Shown: positions 8,563 through 17,416, counted from the stretch's first letter. The stretch: 33,536 bases of DNA from Chloromonas sp. AAM2 (GCA_004335635.1 QAXH01004402.1:19599-53134); one strand, 5' to 3'. The notes: generated by a model from the sequence alone, not told the origin. Translations and numbers: made by a program.

Positions 8563-9560
8563 TAGTGGATAATCTAATTGAAATAACATCTAATGAGAGA
8601 GATATAGATGATGAAACGAGTTGTGAAATCGATTTACTTGAAATCCAAAATCAACATATTAAGATCACAGTATGCCCGGATTTTGGTGGAAAGATCTTAA
8701 GTATCAACAACAGGAAAACCAATACCGAGTTTTTAAAACAACCTTTCATTGATATCCAAAAAATAGATACACCTAAATACGGAATTGATTTCCTGCCACC
8801 TTATTCCTTTGGATTTGATGAGTGTTTTCCCACCGTTGAACCTTGTTCGTGTTATTTAACAAATGGTAAAAAAGTATCAATACCAGATCACGGAGAAGTA
8901 TGGAGCAGAAAATGGGAGGTGACCAAATCCAGAAATTCTATTGAAATGAATATACGGGGAATTGACCTTGACTATGTATTGTCGAAGAAAATCTCACTGC
9001 ATGAAAACCTGATTCTTATTACCTATGAACTATCAAATACGGGTAGTCAGGATTTCAGATATATATGGTCAACTCACCCGCTTCTACATATCGAAGAAAA
9101 CGATGAAATATTACTTCCTCAAGATGTTAATGAGGTTGAAATTTATTTCGCCAATAATAATGGACAAGTCAAGGGATCAAAAAATCAGTGGCCATCTGAT
9201 TTAAAGCACAATGTAGTTTCCAATATTGTACAAGGTGCAGGTTCTAATTTAGCATCAAAAATGTTTGTTAAAGATCCTCAAACCAGAAAAGCGGGTTTAT
9301 ATAGGCGTGGAGAAAACCAATCTATCGTATTTGATTTTACACATTCAGGTATAGAGCAACTCGGAATTTGGATGACTTACAAGGGGTGGCCAGAGAATTC
9401 GAAGAATAAGGACTATACAATAGCCTTAGAACCTACAACATCATCAACCGATAACCTAAGTGAAGCCATTGAGCAAAACGATGCAAAGTATATTCGTGCC
9501 GGGGAATCTACCCTTTGGTCTTTAAAAGTGCTTTTAGAAAATGGACGCTCTGAACTTTAG
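8559..9560 (+). CDS. Aldose 1-epimerase family protein (galactose mutarotase-like)
   Basis: This 333-residue protein has no signal peptide and so is cytoplasmic. It shows the galactose-mutarotase-like fold marks: CPDFGGKILSI near 39-49, PDHGEVWSRKW (His111), STHPLLHI (His173) and IALEPTTSSTD (Glu291), which match in order the two His and the Glu of classical GalM. Overall it is divergent from GalM, so it could act on another sugar. The frame has no early ATG. The candidate starts are TTG at 8559, overlapping the GH53 stop as TTGA, or GTG at 8565. The role inferred from context is beta- to alpha-galactose conversion before galactokinase, 32 nt downstream. Confidence 0.82.
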   Translation: MIVDNLIEITSNERDIDDETSCEIDLLEIQNQHIKITVCPDFGGKILSINNRKTNTEFLKQPFIDIQKIDTPKYGIDFLPPYSFGFDECFPTVEPCSCYLTNGKKVSIPDHGEVWSRKWEVTKSRNSIEMNIRGIDLDYVLSKKISLHENLILITYELSNTGSQDFRYIWSTHPLLHIEENDEILLPQDVNEVEIYFANNNGQVKGSKNQWPSDLKHNVVSNIVQGAGSNLASKMFVKDPQTRKAGLYRRGENQSIVFDFTHSGIEQLGIWMTYKGWPENSKNKDYTIALEPTTSSTDNLSEAIEQNDAKYIRAGESTLWSLKVLLENGRSEL

Positions 9561-9592
9561 AATTGAATTGAAAAAATCTAACAAACTGATTG

Positions 9593-10682
9593 ATGTCTGA
9601 GTTAATAAATAAAGTCTATAAAAAATTTAAGGACCAATTTAACAAGGAACCTCTACTTATTGAATCACCGGGTAGAGTAAATTTAATTGGTGATCATACT
9701 GACTATAATGACGGATTTGTGCTCCCAGCAGCAATTGATAAAAGATTGGTTATGGCGATTTCCGCAAATAACCTTTCAAAAATCCGTGCTTACGCGTTGG
9801 ACATGAAAGAGGAAGAGACTTTTGAACTTAACGATCTGCATGTAAGTAAAAAACACTGGGCGAATTATTTAAAAGGGGTGGTAGCAGAACTTCAGGTAGC
9901 GGGATATCAGCCAAAAGGTTTTGATGTAGTTTTTGGTGGAGATATTCCAATTGGGGCAGGGCTTTCATCTTCTGCAGCATTGGAAGGAGCACTATTAGTT
10001 GGGCTTGATCATTTATTTGATTTTAAATTGAACCGCAAGAAAATGGCAAGATTGGGTCAACTGACAGAGCACAACCATATTGGTGTACAATGTGGAATCA
10101 TGGATCAGTTCATAAATTTGCATGGTGAGGCTAATAAAGCACTTAAGCTTGATTGTCGTTCGATGGATTATGAATTGTTTCCTTTTAAAAGGGATGATAT
10201 CAAAATTGTTTTATGCAATTCTATGGTAAGCCACAACTTAGCTTCTTCAGAATATAATACTCGACGAGCTCAGTGTAACGATGGCGTAGAAATATTAAAA
10301 AAATATGATCCTGAGATCATGAACCTACGCGATGTTTCACAAGAATTGTTGGAAAAACACCGTACTGAATTTGATGAAGTTTTGTATAAAAGATGCAAAT
10401 TCGTCCTTGACGAAAATGAGCGAGTCCATATTGCTTCTACTCATCTTGCAGAAAATAATTTCGAAGCTTTTGGTGCCTGTATGTTCGAATCCCATAAAGG
10501 ATTGAGCAAAGACTATGAAGTCAGTTGTTATGAATTAGACCTATTAGTTGATTTAGCAAGAAATAGTAAAGGGGTGTATGGATCGAGAATGATGGGGGGT
10601 GGATTTGGAGGATGTACCATTAGTTTAGTTCATAAAGATTATGTAGAAAAGTTTAAAAACGATATTGAAAAAGATTATGCAC
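9593..10682 (+). CDS. galK: Galactokinase, truncated at the 3' end by an assembly gap
   Basis: The first 363 residues of a GHMP kinase are visible; galactokinases have about 380-390, so roughly 20 residues fall in the N run. Motif 1 is PGRVNLIGDHTDYNDGF (26-42), the ATP loop GGDIPIGAGLSSSAALEGA lies at 115-133, the catalytic Asp171 sits in GVQCGIMDQF, and motif 3 MMGGGFGGCT is at 333-342. It phosphorylates alpha-D-galactose at C1 with ATP, the first Leloir step. The ATG at 9593 is preferred over an in-frame TTG at 9590. Odd point: the sugar-contacting Glu of the usual GEHTDY motif is Asp34 here. Confidence 0.96.
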
Positions 10683-11502
10683 NNNNNNNNNNNNNNNNNN
10701 NNNNNNNNNNNNNNNNNNNNNNNNNNNNNNNNNNNNNNNNNNNNNNNNNNNNNNNNNNNNNNNNNNNNNNNNNNNNNNNNNNNNNNNNNNNNNNNNNNNN
10801 NNNNNNNNNNNNNNNNNNNNNNNNNNNNNNNNNNNNNNNNNNNNNNNNNNNNNNNNNNNNNNNNNNNNNNNNNNNNNNNNNNNNNNNNNNNNNNNNNNNN
10901 NNNNNNNNNNNNNNNNNNNNNNNNNNNNNNNNNNNNNNNNNNNNNNNNNNNNNNNNNNNNNNNNNNNNNNNNNNNNNNNNNNNNNNNNNNNNNNNNNNNN
11001 NNNNNNNNNNNNNNNNNNNNNNNNNNNNNNNNNNNNNNNNNNNNNNNNNNNNNNNNNNNNNNNNNNNNNNNNNNNNNNNNNNNNNNNNNNNNNNNNNNNN
11101 NNNNNNNNNNNNNNNNNNNNNNNNNNNNNNNNNNNNNNNNNNNNNNNNNNNNNNNNNNNNNNNNNNNNNNNNNNNNNNNNNNNNNNNNNNNNNNNNNNNN
11201 NNNNNNNNNNNNNNNNNNNNNNNNNNNNNNNNNNNNNNNNNNNNNNNNNNNNNNNNNNNNNNNNNNNNNNNNNNNNNNNNNNNNNNNNNNNNNNNNNNNN
11301 NNNNNNNNNNNNNNNNNNNNNNNNNNNNNNNNNNNNNNNNNNNNNNNNNNNNNNNNNNNNNNNNNNNNNNNNNNNNNNNNNNNNNNNNNNNNNNNNNNNN
11401 NNNNNNNNNNNNNNNNNNNNNNNNNNNNNNNNNNNNNNNNNNNNNNNNNNNNNNNNNNNNNNNNNNNNNNNNNNNNNNNNNNNNNNNNNNNNNNNNNNNN
11501 NN
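10683..11502. other. Assembly gap of 820 N
   Basis: This unsequenced stretch should hold the end of galactokinase (about 20 codons) and the first 160 or so codons of galT, about 540 nt. If the length is real, about 280 nt are left for intergenic DNA or a very small gene. The length may be only an estimate. Confidence 0.99.
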
Positions 11503-12073
11503 GATGGGCTGTAGTAATCCCCATCCACATGGACAAATATGGGCTCAGCAATCCATTCCCGATGAACCAGCTAAGGAGTTGGTGCAGTTCAAAAAGCATT
11601 ATCGGAAAACAGGAAATACCTTATTATCCGATTACCTGAAGCTGGAATTGGAAAAAAGAGAACGGGTGGTTGTTGAGAATGATCATTTTGTCGTAGTAGT
11701 CCCGTTTTGGGCATTTTGGCCATTTGAAACATTGGTCATTAGTAAAAGGCCTTTAGCAAAATTCACGGACATGGAGGTAGAGGAAAAATTAGCTCTGGCT
11801 GACATCATCCGGAAAATCACCGCTAAGTATGACAATGTATTCAAAGTCTCTTTTCCTTATTCGGCAGGGCATCATCCGGCGCCAACTGACGGCAAGGAAT
11901 ATCCTGAGTGGCATTATCATATGCATTTTTATCCGCCACTTCTTCGTTCAGCTACCATCAAAAAATTCAGGGTTGGATATGAAATGCTCGCTAGTCCACA
12001 ACGGGATATCACCGCTGAGTATAGTGCTAAGCTGTTACGAGAGTTACCTGAAGTTCATTACAAAAATATATAG
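11503..12073 (+). CDS. galT: Galactose-1-phosphate uridylyltransferase, 5' part lost in the assembly gap
   Basis: The C-terminal 189 or so residues are visible. The fragment opens in MGCSNPHPHGQIWA, which contains the active-site HPH whose second His is uridylylated in the ping-pong reaction. Further marks are VPFWAFWPFET, and near the end the metal-site and family signature EWHYHMHFYPPLLRSATIKK followed by VGYEML. The enzyme exchanges UMP between UDP-glucose and galactose-1-phosphate, the second Leloir step. About 160 N-terminal residues are missing. The frame happens to match that of galK across the Ns, but these are two enzymes, not a fusion. The UDP-galactose 4-epimerase (galE) needed to close the cycle is not in this window. 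Confidence 0.96.
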
Positions 12074-12121
12074 TAAATATTAGTATCCTTACCGCACTTT
12101 CAAACATATAAAAGTTTTCCA

Positions 12122-13753
12122 ATGGAATTAGTAGATATCATTGTTTTTACTGCTTATTGTTTACTTATTGTAGGCATCGGGCTTTGGGTTTCACGGGATA
12201 AAGAAGGCCATCAAAAAAATGCAGAGGATTATTTTTTGGCGGGAAAATCACTGCCATGGTGGGCCATTGGAGCTTCTCTGATTGCAGCCAATATTTCAGC
12301 TGAGCAAATTATTGGGATGTCCGGCTCCGGTTTTGCTGTAGGTTTAGCTATTGCTTCCTATGAGTGGATGGCTGCTGTTACCTTGATCATTGTTGGTAAG
12401 TATCTGTTGCCAATCTTCATCGAAAAAAAACTTTATACCATTCCTGAGTTCATAGAACATCGGTTTAACACTACGCTCAAAACCATCTTGGCGGTTTTTT
12501 GGATCGCTTTATTTGTATTTGTAAATCTGACCACGGTAATGTTTCTGGGGGCAAAAGCTCTGGATACTATAATGGGGACCGGGGATGGAAGTTTAGTGAT
12601 ATATGCGCTGGTCGGACTTGCTTTGATCGCAGCTGCGTATTCTTTATATGGCGGATTATCAGCGGTAGCTTGGACGGATGTGCTTCAAGTGGGATTATTG
12701 GTTTTGGGAGGTTTTGTCACCACTTTTGTGGCCTTGAATAACATCACCCCGGAAGGTGGAGTCCTCAATGGATTTGCACACCTGTATGATGTAGCTGGCG
12801 ATAAATTCAATATGATCCTGGATCGCGATAATCCAGAGTTCAAGAACTTGCCAGGTATTGCCGTTTTGATAGGTGGAATGTGGGTGGCCAATCTCTATTA
12901 TTGGGGATTCAACCAGTATATTATTCAGCGAACGCTTGCGGCAAAATCTCTGAAGGAATCGCAGAAGGGCATTATTTTCGCAGCCTTCCTAAAGCTGATC
13001 ATTCCGTTGATCGTTGTTATTCCGGGTATCATCGTTTACGTATTGTATTTTCAACCGGAAGGAACTACACAAATCCCCGGGGTTTTAGATGTCTTTACTA
13101 ATCCTGACGGAAGTATCGAATATGATAATGCTTATCCTTGGTTAATCAGTGTATTCTTAACGCCCGGTTTCAAAGGATTGGTTGTAGCGGCCCTTGCTGC
13201 AGCAATAGTATCCTCACTTGCTTCCATGTTGAACTCTGTAGCTACAATTTTTACGATGGATATTTACCGTCCATATATCAATAAAAATGCCACGGATAAA
13301 CAAACAGTGAATATGGGCAGAATTACGGCAGCCGTAGCTTTGGTTGTGGCTGTGCTTCTTAGTCCTCAACTGGAAAATGTACCGCAGGTATTTCAGTACA
13401 TACAGGAATATACCGGGTTAGTAAGTCCGGGTATTCTGGCCGTATTTATTATGGGCCTATTCTGGAAAAAGACAACCACAGAAGCAGCAATTTATGGAGT
13501 GCTTTCATCTATAGCTATTGCTCTGTTACTAAAAATTCCAGCTTTAGGGCTTCCGTTCCTGGATCAAATGTATTATACGCTCATTTTAACCATTGTTATT
13601 ATTGCTGGAATCAGTTTAACGACCAATCCATATGATGACGACCCCAAAGCTATACATACCACCGCAGAAATGTTTAAAACCAGTCCCGCTTTCAATATCG
13701 GTGCTTATATAATTCTCATCTTGGTAGCCGTGCTTTATGCTGTGTTTTGGTAA
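12122..13753 (+). CDS. SGLT-type Na+/galactose symporter (solute:sodium symporter family)
   Basis: This 543-residue protein has about 14 transmembrane helices and strongly resembles Vibrio parahaemolyticus vSGLT as I remember it, in long shared stretches and the same length. The known vSGLT galactose-site residues appear at matching places: Gln62, Tyr80 and Glu81 (SYEWM), Asn257, Tyr260 and Trp261 (ANLYYWGFNQY), and Gln425/Gln428 in FQYIQEYTG. The Na+-site serines Ser364 and Ser365 (AIVSSLASMLNS) are also there. It sits in the inner membrane and should carry galactose released by GH2 and GH53 into the cytoplasm for GalK. It is 48 nt after galT, with no terminator between, so it is probably in the same operon. 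Confidence 0.95.
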   Translation: MELVDIIVFTAYCLLIVGIGLWVSRDKEGHQKNAEDYFLAGKSLPWWAIGASLIAANISAEQIIGMSGSGFAVGLAIASYEWMAAVTLIIVGKYLLPIFIEKKLYTIPEFIEHRFNTTLKTILAVFWIALFVFVNLTTVMFLGAKALDTIMGTGDGSLVIYALVGLALIAAAYSLYGGLSAVAWTDVLQVGLLVLGGFVTTFVALNNITPEGGVLNGFAHLYDVAGDKFNMILDRDNPEFKNLPGIAVLIGGMWVANLYYWGFNQYIIQRTLAAKSLKESQKGIIFAAFLKLIIPLIVVIPGIIVYVLYFQPEGTTQIPGVLDVFTNPDGSIEYDNAYPWLISVFLTPGFKGLVVAALAAAIVSSLASMLNSVATIFTMDIYRPYINKNATDKQTVNMGRITAAVALVVAVLLSPQLENVPQVFQYIQEYTGLVSPGILAVFIMGLFWKKTTTEAAIYGVLSSIAIALLLKIPALGLPFLDQMYYTLILTIVIIAGISLTTNPYDDDPKAIHTTAEMFKTSPAFNIGAYIILILVAVLYAVFW

Positions 13754-13786
13754 TTAAGAAGACTTAAAAATAAAAATTCGGTTAAA

Positions 13787-14515
13787 ATGAACTATAAAAT
13801 CATAATTGCTAAGGTATACTTATTGGGGTTAGTGATATTATTGATGTCGTGTAGTGTCACTAATAATGCAAAAGAAATCAATGGCTGTGATTTTGCCCTT
13901 TATCCTCCCTCAGATACCGTAATAACATCTCATAATGAATGGACACAATCCCATTATAAAAACAGGATAAACTACTTTAGACAGGATTCCATTCTTCCAA
14001 ACAGTGTTGTCATGTTAGGCAACAGTTTAACAGAACAAGGAGGAAATTGGGAAGCAAGGCTTAACATTGATAAAGTAAACAACAGAGGTATCGCCGGAGA
14101 CAATAGTGATGGAGTGCTCGCCAGATTGGGGGAAATAAAATGTGCTGAGCCTAAAATCATATTCTTGATGATTGGTACCAATGATCTTTGGACGTCGTAC
14201 TCAGTTGATAAGGTAGCTTCAATTATTGAAAGGATAGGTAATGAACTTGCAAATTCGCTTCCAGAATCTCAGGTATATGTCCAAACAATAATGCCCTTAG
14301 CAGAAGGACATGATCAGATTGAGCGATTAATGCAAATAAATGAATTGCTAAGGTCTATAGAAAAGCCCCCTTACAACCTAATTGATACGTTTGAAGAAAT
14401 GTCGGGAGGTACAAATCATTTACCTGCCAGTTATACAAACGATGGAGTTCATTTAACGAATATCGGTTACAATAAATGGGCTTCAATTTTAACACCTTAT
14501 TTAGGGCAAGATTAA
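13787..14515 (+). CDS. SGNH/GDSL-family hydrolase lipoprotein, probable esterase
   Basis: This 242-residue protein has a lipoprotein signal (LLMSC, Cys22). All four SGNH blocks are present: Ser80 in VVMLGNSLTEQG, Gly104 in NRGIAGDNSDG, Asn132 in MIGTNDLW, and Asp219/His222 in NDGVHLTNIGYNKW. Block I reads GNS rather than GDS, as is common in this subgroup. The family includes carbohydrate acetylesterases such as rhamnogalacturonan acetylesterase. As the last + strand gene of the galactan locus it may remove acetyl groups from pectic substrate, which is inference. The start is an ATG 33 nt after the transporter stop. It converges on the alpha/beta hydrolase, with 8 nt between the stops. Confidence 0.88.
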   Translation: MNYKIIIAKVYLLGLVILLMSCSVTNNAKEINGCDFALYPPSDTVITSHNEWTQSHYKNRINYFRQDSILPNSVVMLGNSLTEQGGNWEARLNIDKVNNRGIAGDNSDGVLARLGEIKCAEPKIIFLMIGTNDLWTSYSVDKVASIIERIGNELANSLPESQVYVQTIMPLAEGHDQIERLMQINELLRSIEKPPYNLIDTFEEMSGGTNHLPASYTNDGVHLTNIGYNKWASILTPYLGQD

Positions 14516-14523
14516 GAAGTATA

Positions 14524-15390
14524 TTATTCCAATATTTCCTGACTGATCAGCCAGTCTTTTGTCCATCTGGGCCAATTAGAAATAGCTAAACTTGTGTCAG
14601 CTCTAAGCCCATACCCGTGCCCTCCTTTTTCGATGATATGAAATGTAGTATTTGTTCCTGAAGACTCTAAAGCATCAACAAATATTTTTGTACCGCCGAC
14701 AAATCGTTCATCATCTTCGGTTTGTAGAACAAAAGTAGGTGGAATATTGTCAGAAAGTTTTATCTCGGAGGCAAGTTTATTAGATCCTTCACTATTTAAG
14801 TAAGCCGGATACACTAAAATACTAAAATCTGGCCGAGAGCTGAGTTCATCTGTACGATCCTTTTTTGGGTAGGAGGATGAGTCAAAATCTGTGCTTAATC
14901 TTGCTGCCAGATGCCCACCGGCAGAGAAGCCAATTACACCTATTTTTGTTGGGTCAATATTCCATTTTACTGCATTTTCTCTGACAATTTTAATAGCTCG
15001 CTGTCCATCAGCAAAAGCTGATTTTCTGTCGTTAGGAACAGTGTATTTCACAAAAAAGGCTGTTATTCCCATACTATTTAACCACTCGGCAACTTCTGTG
15101 CCTTCAAGATTATAAGCTAAGATACCATATCCACCTCCCGGGAAAATAAGAACAGCAGGATGGGGACTTGTGGAGTTTGCGAAATAGACTTCCGTCGATG
15201 GGTGCTTGACTTCTGTAATTCGAATTATATCATCATCCGGGGATGATTCTTTAATTTCTCTTTCTACATCAGCGGATAGGGTATCATACCAAAGATCAAC
15301 AGTTAATGGGGCTCTATCGACGGTTTCTGAGGGGGTACAGGTTGCTGCAAAAAACAAAAGGATTGAAAGTAGTAAGGAAAATTTTTCCAT
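14524..15390 (-). CDS. Alpha/beta-hydrolase lipoprotein, BD-FAE/acetylesterase-like
   Basis: This 288-residue protein has a lipoprotein signal (FAATC, Cys18). The alpha/beta-hydrolase marks are FPGGGYG (oxyanion loop, about 83-89), nucleophile Ser156 in GFSAGGH, Asp226 or Asp227 in QTEDDERF, and His258 in EKGGHGYGL. This pattern is typical of the hormone-sensitive-lipase/BD-FAE type esterases found with polysaccharide loci. A GTG at 15408 would add six residues, but ATG 15390 gives a better signal peptide. It is transcribed toward the SGNH gene. With that gene it could form a de-esterification pair for decorated pectin; the exact substrate cannot be read from the sequence. Confidence 0.85.
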   Translation of the reverse strand: MEKFSLLLSILLFFAATCTPSETVDRAPLTVDLWYDTLSADVEREIKESSPDDDIIRITEVKHPSTEVYFANSTSPHPAVLIFPGGGYGILAYNLEGTEVAEWLNSMGITAFFVKYTVPNDRKSAFADGQRAIKIVRENAVKWNIDPTKIGVIGFSAGGHLAARLSTDFDSSSYPKKDRTDELSSRPDFSILVYPAYLNSEGSNKLASEIKLSDNIPPTFVLQTEDDERFVGGTKIFVDALESSGTNTTFHIIEKGGHGYGLRADTSLAISNWPRWTKDWLISQEILE

Positions 15391-15704
15391 CTCAAATAGA
15401 TTAAACACAAGTTTTCTAATTCAAAATGTAACGCAATTTGTTGAATATATTCTGAACAATAAAACGGTAATTCGAGGACTTCGATCTAAAAAGAATCGTT
15501 GTGCTCAAAAAGATTTTCTGAGAAAAAGTATTAGATAGATGTTTAATAAAAGTGTTGAAAGATCTTTATGAATGAAGGGTGAAACAGCAGGGAAATGTTT
15601 GAATTATATCATTCCTGTAAAAAAATAAGCTCTTAATTTCGTGGAGAAATTGGTTATCTACTTTAAAATAATACCTATAGATTAAGAGTGTATAGATACT
15701 CAAA
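15391..15704. other. Non-coding interval between the esterase and an orphan membrane gene
   Basis: This A+T-rich 314 nt must hold the promoter of the 14524-15390 minus-strand esterase. I see no convincing promoter, hairpin terminator, RNA gene or repeat in it. Short frames here look like chance. Confidence 0.5.
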
Positions 15705-16277
15705 TCACAATGATGTCATAGACAAAATTGTACCGTGAATTGGAGATACTGAGGTCTTCTTTTGGCCTTTTTCGATATAGAATAGATAGCCACCTGTATT
15801 TCCCAGTTTTCGGACTTCTTTACTTTCCCCGTTAATAAATTGTACAACCAGGTTATGCTCGATTTCATCGCTTTCAATGCGTTCTTTTTCAGAAACTGCT
15901 CCTCCATATCCATATCCCACAAAGCCCCAAAAAACGGCCATCGACATGAATAGAAGCCATGAGGTTAGGAGGTTCGTAGTTTGCTTACCGTTTTGTTTTT
16001 TCTCTTGTAATTTATTGATCAGCAGCAGGAATAGGTAAAAGAATACCCCCAATCCAACTAATATGGCAAATAAGAGGATATTATCGGTAAGTATGGCAAC
16101 AGGACCTAACAATACATCAAGAATACTGGCATAACTCAAAAAATTAATACCGATAACGCCATAATAGATCGACTCTGCTGCGATTCCAAGAATAAGCAGG
16201 TACATATACCCATAAGGTATAATTTCAGAAATATGCGGTTGAGTTGAATCGGTTTTTGAGTTACCTAATAATAGCAT
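15705..16277 (-). CDS. Hypothetical membrane protein
   Basis: This 190-residue protein is from no family I recognise. It shows about three to four hydrophobic segments (about 24-46, 58-86 and 104-125), then a polar C-terminal tail of about 60 residues with Glu- and Lys-rich stretches ending in ILSMTSL. The shape suggests a small inner-membrane protein with a soluble tail. It stands alone, with more than 300 nt of non-coding DNA on both sides, so it is probably a single transcription unit. The hydrophobic pattern and ATG start make it look like a real gene rather than a chance frame, but no function can be given. Confidence 0.6.
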   Translation of the reverse strand: MLLLGNSKTDSTQPHISEIIPYGYMYLLILGIAAESIYYGVIGINFLSYASILDVLLGPVAILTDNILLFAILVGLGVFFYLFLLLINKLQEKKQNGKQTTNLLTSWLLFMSMAVFWGFVGYGYGGAVSEKERIESDEIEHNLVVQFINGESKEVRKLGNTGGYLFYIEKGQKKTSVSPIHGTILSMTSL

Positions 16278-16596
16278 GTCACTTTTTGTTTAACGTGTTT
16301 TTGATGCAAAATGGACGTTTGAAATTGCAGATCATTGAGAATAGTCATTCAATAATGATTAGAGGAAATAAGATACTATATCTTCAGAAAAAGCAAACAT
16401 CTTATAAGGTGCAGATGCAATATCGATAAAATAGCTGAATCATATGTTTCGGTGAGGTCGGTACGACAGACTTTGACTAACTCACATTTCCCCAAACGTG
16501 TCATTTTTTATACGTTGAAATGCTACAACAGGATATATTATTAAAAAAGAGACATCAGGATCATACGAGCAAAAAAATAAGGCATGTTAGTGCAAT
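16278..16596. other. Non-coding interval, nothing recognised
   Basis: This 319 nt lies between the orphan membrane gene and the methyltransferase, both on the minus strand. It presumably contains the promoter of the membrane gene. I see no tRNA, terminator with a clear U-run, or repeat. Only short imperfect palindromes are present, for example near 16329-16352. Confidence 0.45.
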
Positions 16597-17352
16597 TCAG
16601 GATACTTTTTGAGCAATAAAGAACCCGTAGCTGTAGTAGTGTTTATAGGTATTATAGATTTCTATTTCTGCCTTATGCATGTCTACAATTCTTTCAGCCT
16701 TTTCGAGGTCTTGGTGGTTTTCGAGAAAATCAAAAAATCGCTTTTGCATTGGCTGATAATAATTTTCGACCCAGCAGTACTCGGGTAAAGTGAAATAGCC
16801 TACCGGGGAATACCCATTCTTCTCCAATAATCTGATCTTTCCCGAAGCGGTATCAATTTCAGAATATTCATTATTCCAGTAATCCTCAATTTCCTGCGGC
16901 CTCGACTCAGTGGTCCAGGTAATTTCACTAACTGCCAGATAACCACCGGGTTTTAAAAACGATTTCCATTCTTGAATACCTTTTTCAAAACCCATGATGT
17001 ATACAGCACCTTCCGACCAGATTACATCAAGTTCATCTTTTTGGAAGGGGAGAGCTTCCATGTCAGCTTTCAGAGGAGAAATCATCGTATCCAAGCCCCG
17101 TTCTTTAGAATTGGTTTTAAGTATGTCCAAAAAGTCGGAATACAAATCGACCGCAGTAATTTCACCGGTAATATTTTCAGCAAGGCAAACGGTTTGAGCC
17201 CCGGTACCACAACCAATATCTGCGACCTTCAGAGGTGTTTTTTTATGACTTCCACCAAGAAAACTCAGTGCTTTTAAAGTTGCTTCAGTACTTCCCGGTC
17301 CCTGTCGTTTTGCTGATTTATGAAAATCTATGAGTAATTCTACTTCTGTCAT
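16597..17352 (-). CDS. Class I SAM-dependent methyltransferase
   Basis: This 251-residue cytoplasmic protein has motif I VADIGCGTG at about 43-51, an acidic motif II at VDLYSDF (about 68-74), ADMEALPF and LDVIWSEGAVY (motif IV region), and FLKPGGYLAVSE (motif V/VI region). It belongs to the broad Methyltransf_11/25 group; the substrate cannot be told from the sequence. The C-terminal third is Tyr-rich (YQPMQKRFFDF and YNTYKHYYSYGF). It lies downstream of citrate synthase on the same strand but is separated by an intrinsic terminator, so it likely has its own promoter or relies on read-through. Confidence 0.88.
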   Translation of the reverse strand: MTEVELLIDFHKSAKRQGPGSTEATLKALSFLGGSHKKTPLKVADIGCGTGAQTVCLAENITGEITAVDLYSDFLDILKTNSKERGLDTMISPLKADMEALPFQKDELDVIWSEGAVYIMGFEKGIQEWKSFLKPGGYLAVSEITWTTESRPQEIEDYWNNEYSEIDTASGKIRLLEKNGYSPVGYFTLPEYCWVENYYQPMQKRFFDFLENHQDLEKAERIVDMHKAEIEIYNTYKHYYSYGFFIAQKVS

Positions 17353-17383
17353 TTCAGAATATTATGAACCATAAATTATAGAT

Positions 17384-17416
17384 AAAAAAAACGCTCCGAC
17401 GCAGAGCATCGAAGCG
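17384..17416 (-). terminator. Rho-independent terminator of citrate synthase
   Basis: On the minus strand, CGCTTCGA (17416-17409) pairs with TCGGAGCG (17399-17392) with one G-U pair and a 9-nt loop, followed by eight T (17391-17384). It lies about 35 nt past the citrate synthase stop, a textbook intrinsic terminator. Confidence 0.88.

Noticed and set aside
9590..12073. Apparent single 827-residue GalK-GalT fusion
   Set aside because: The open frame only exists because it reads through 820 N. GalK and GalT each look normal in size, so two genes cut by a gap are more likely.
13751..13775. Small TTAAG/CTTAA hairpin between the transporter and SGNH genes as a terminator
   Set aside because: Five weak A-T-rich pairs and no clear U-run; read-through is expected.
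15206..15538. 110-codon plus-strand frame opposite the alpha/beta hydrolase
   Set aside because: It mostly mirrors the antisense of a clear esterase gene, with Ser/Arg-rich composition typical of shadow frames.
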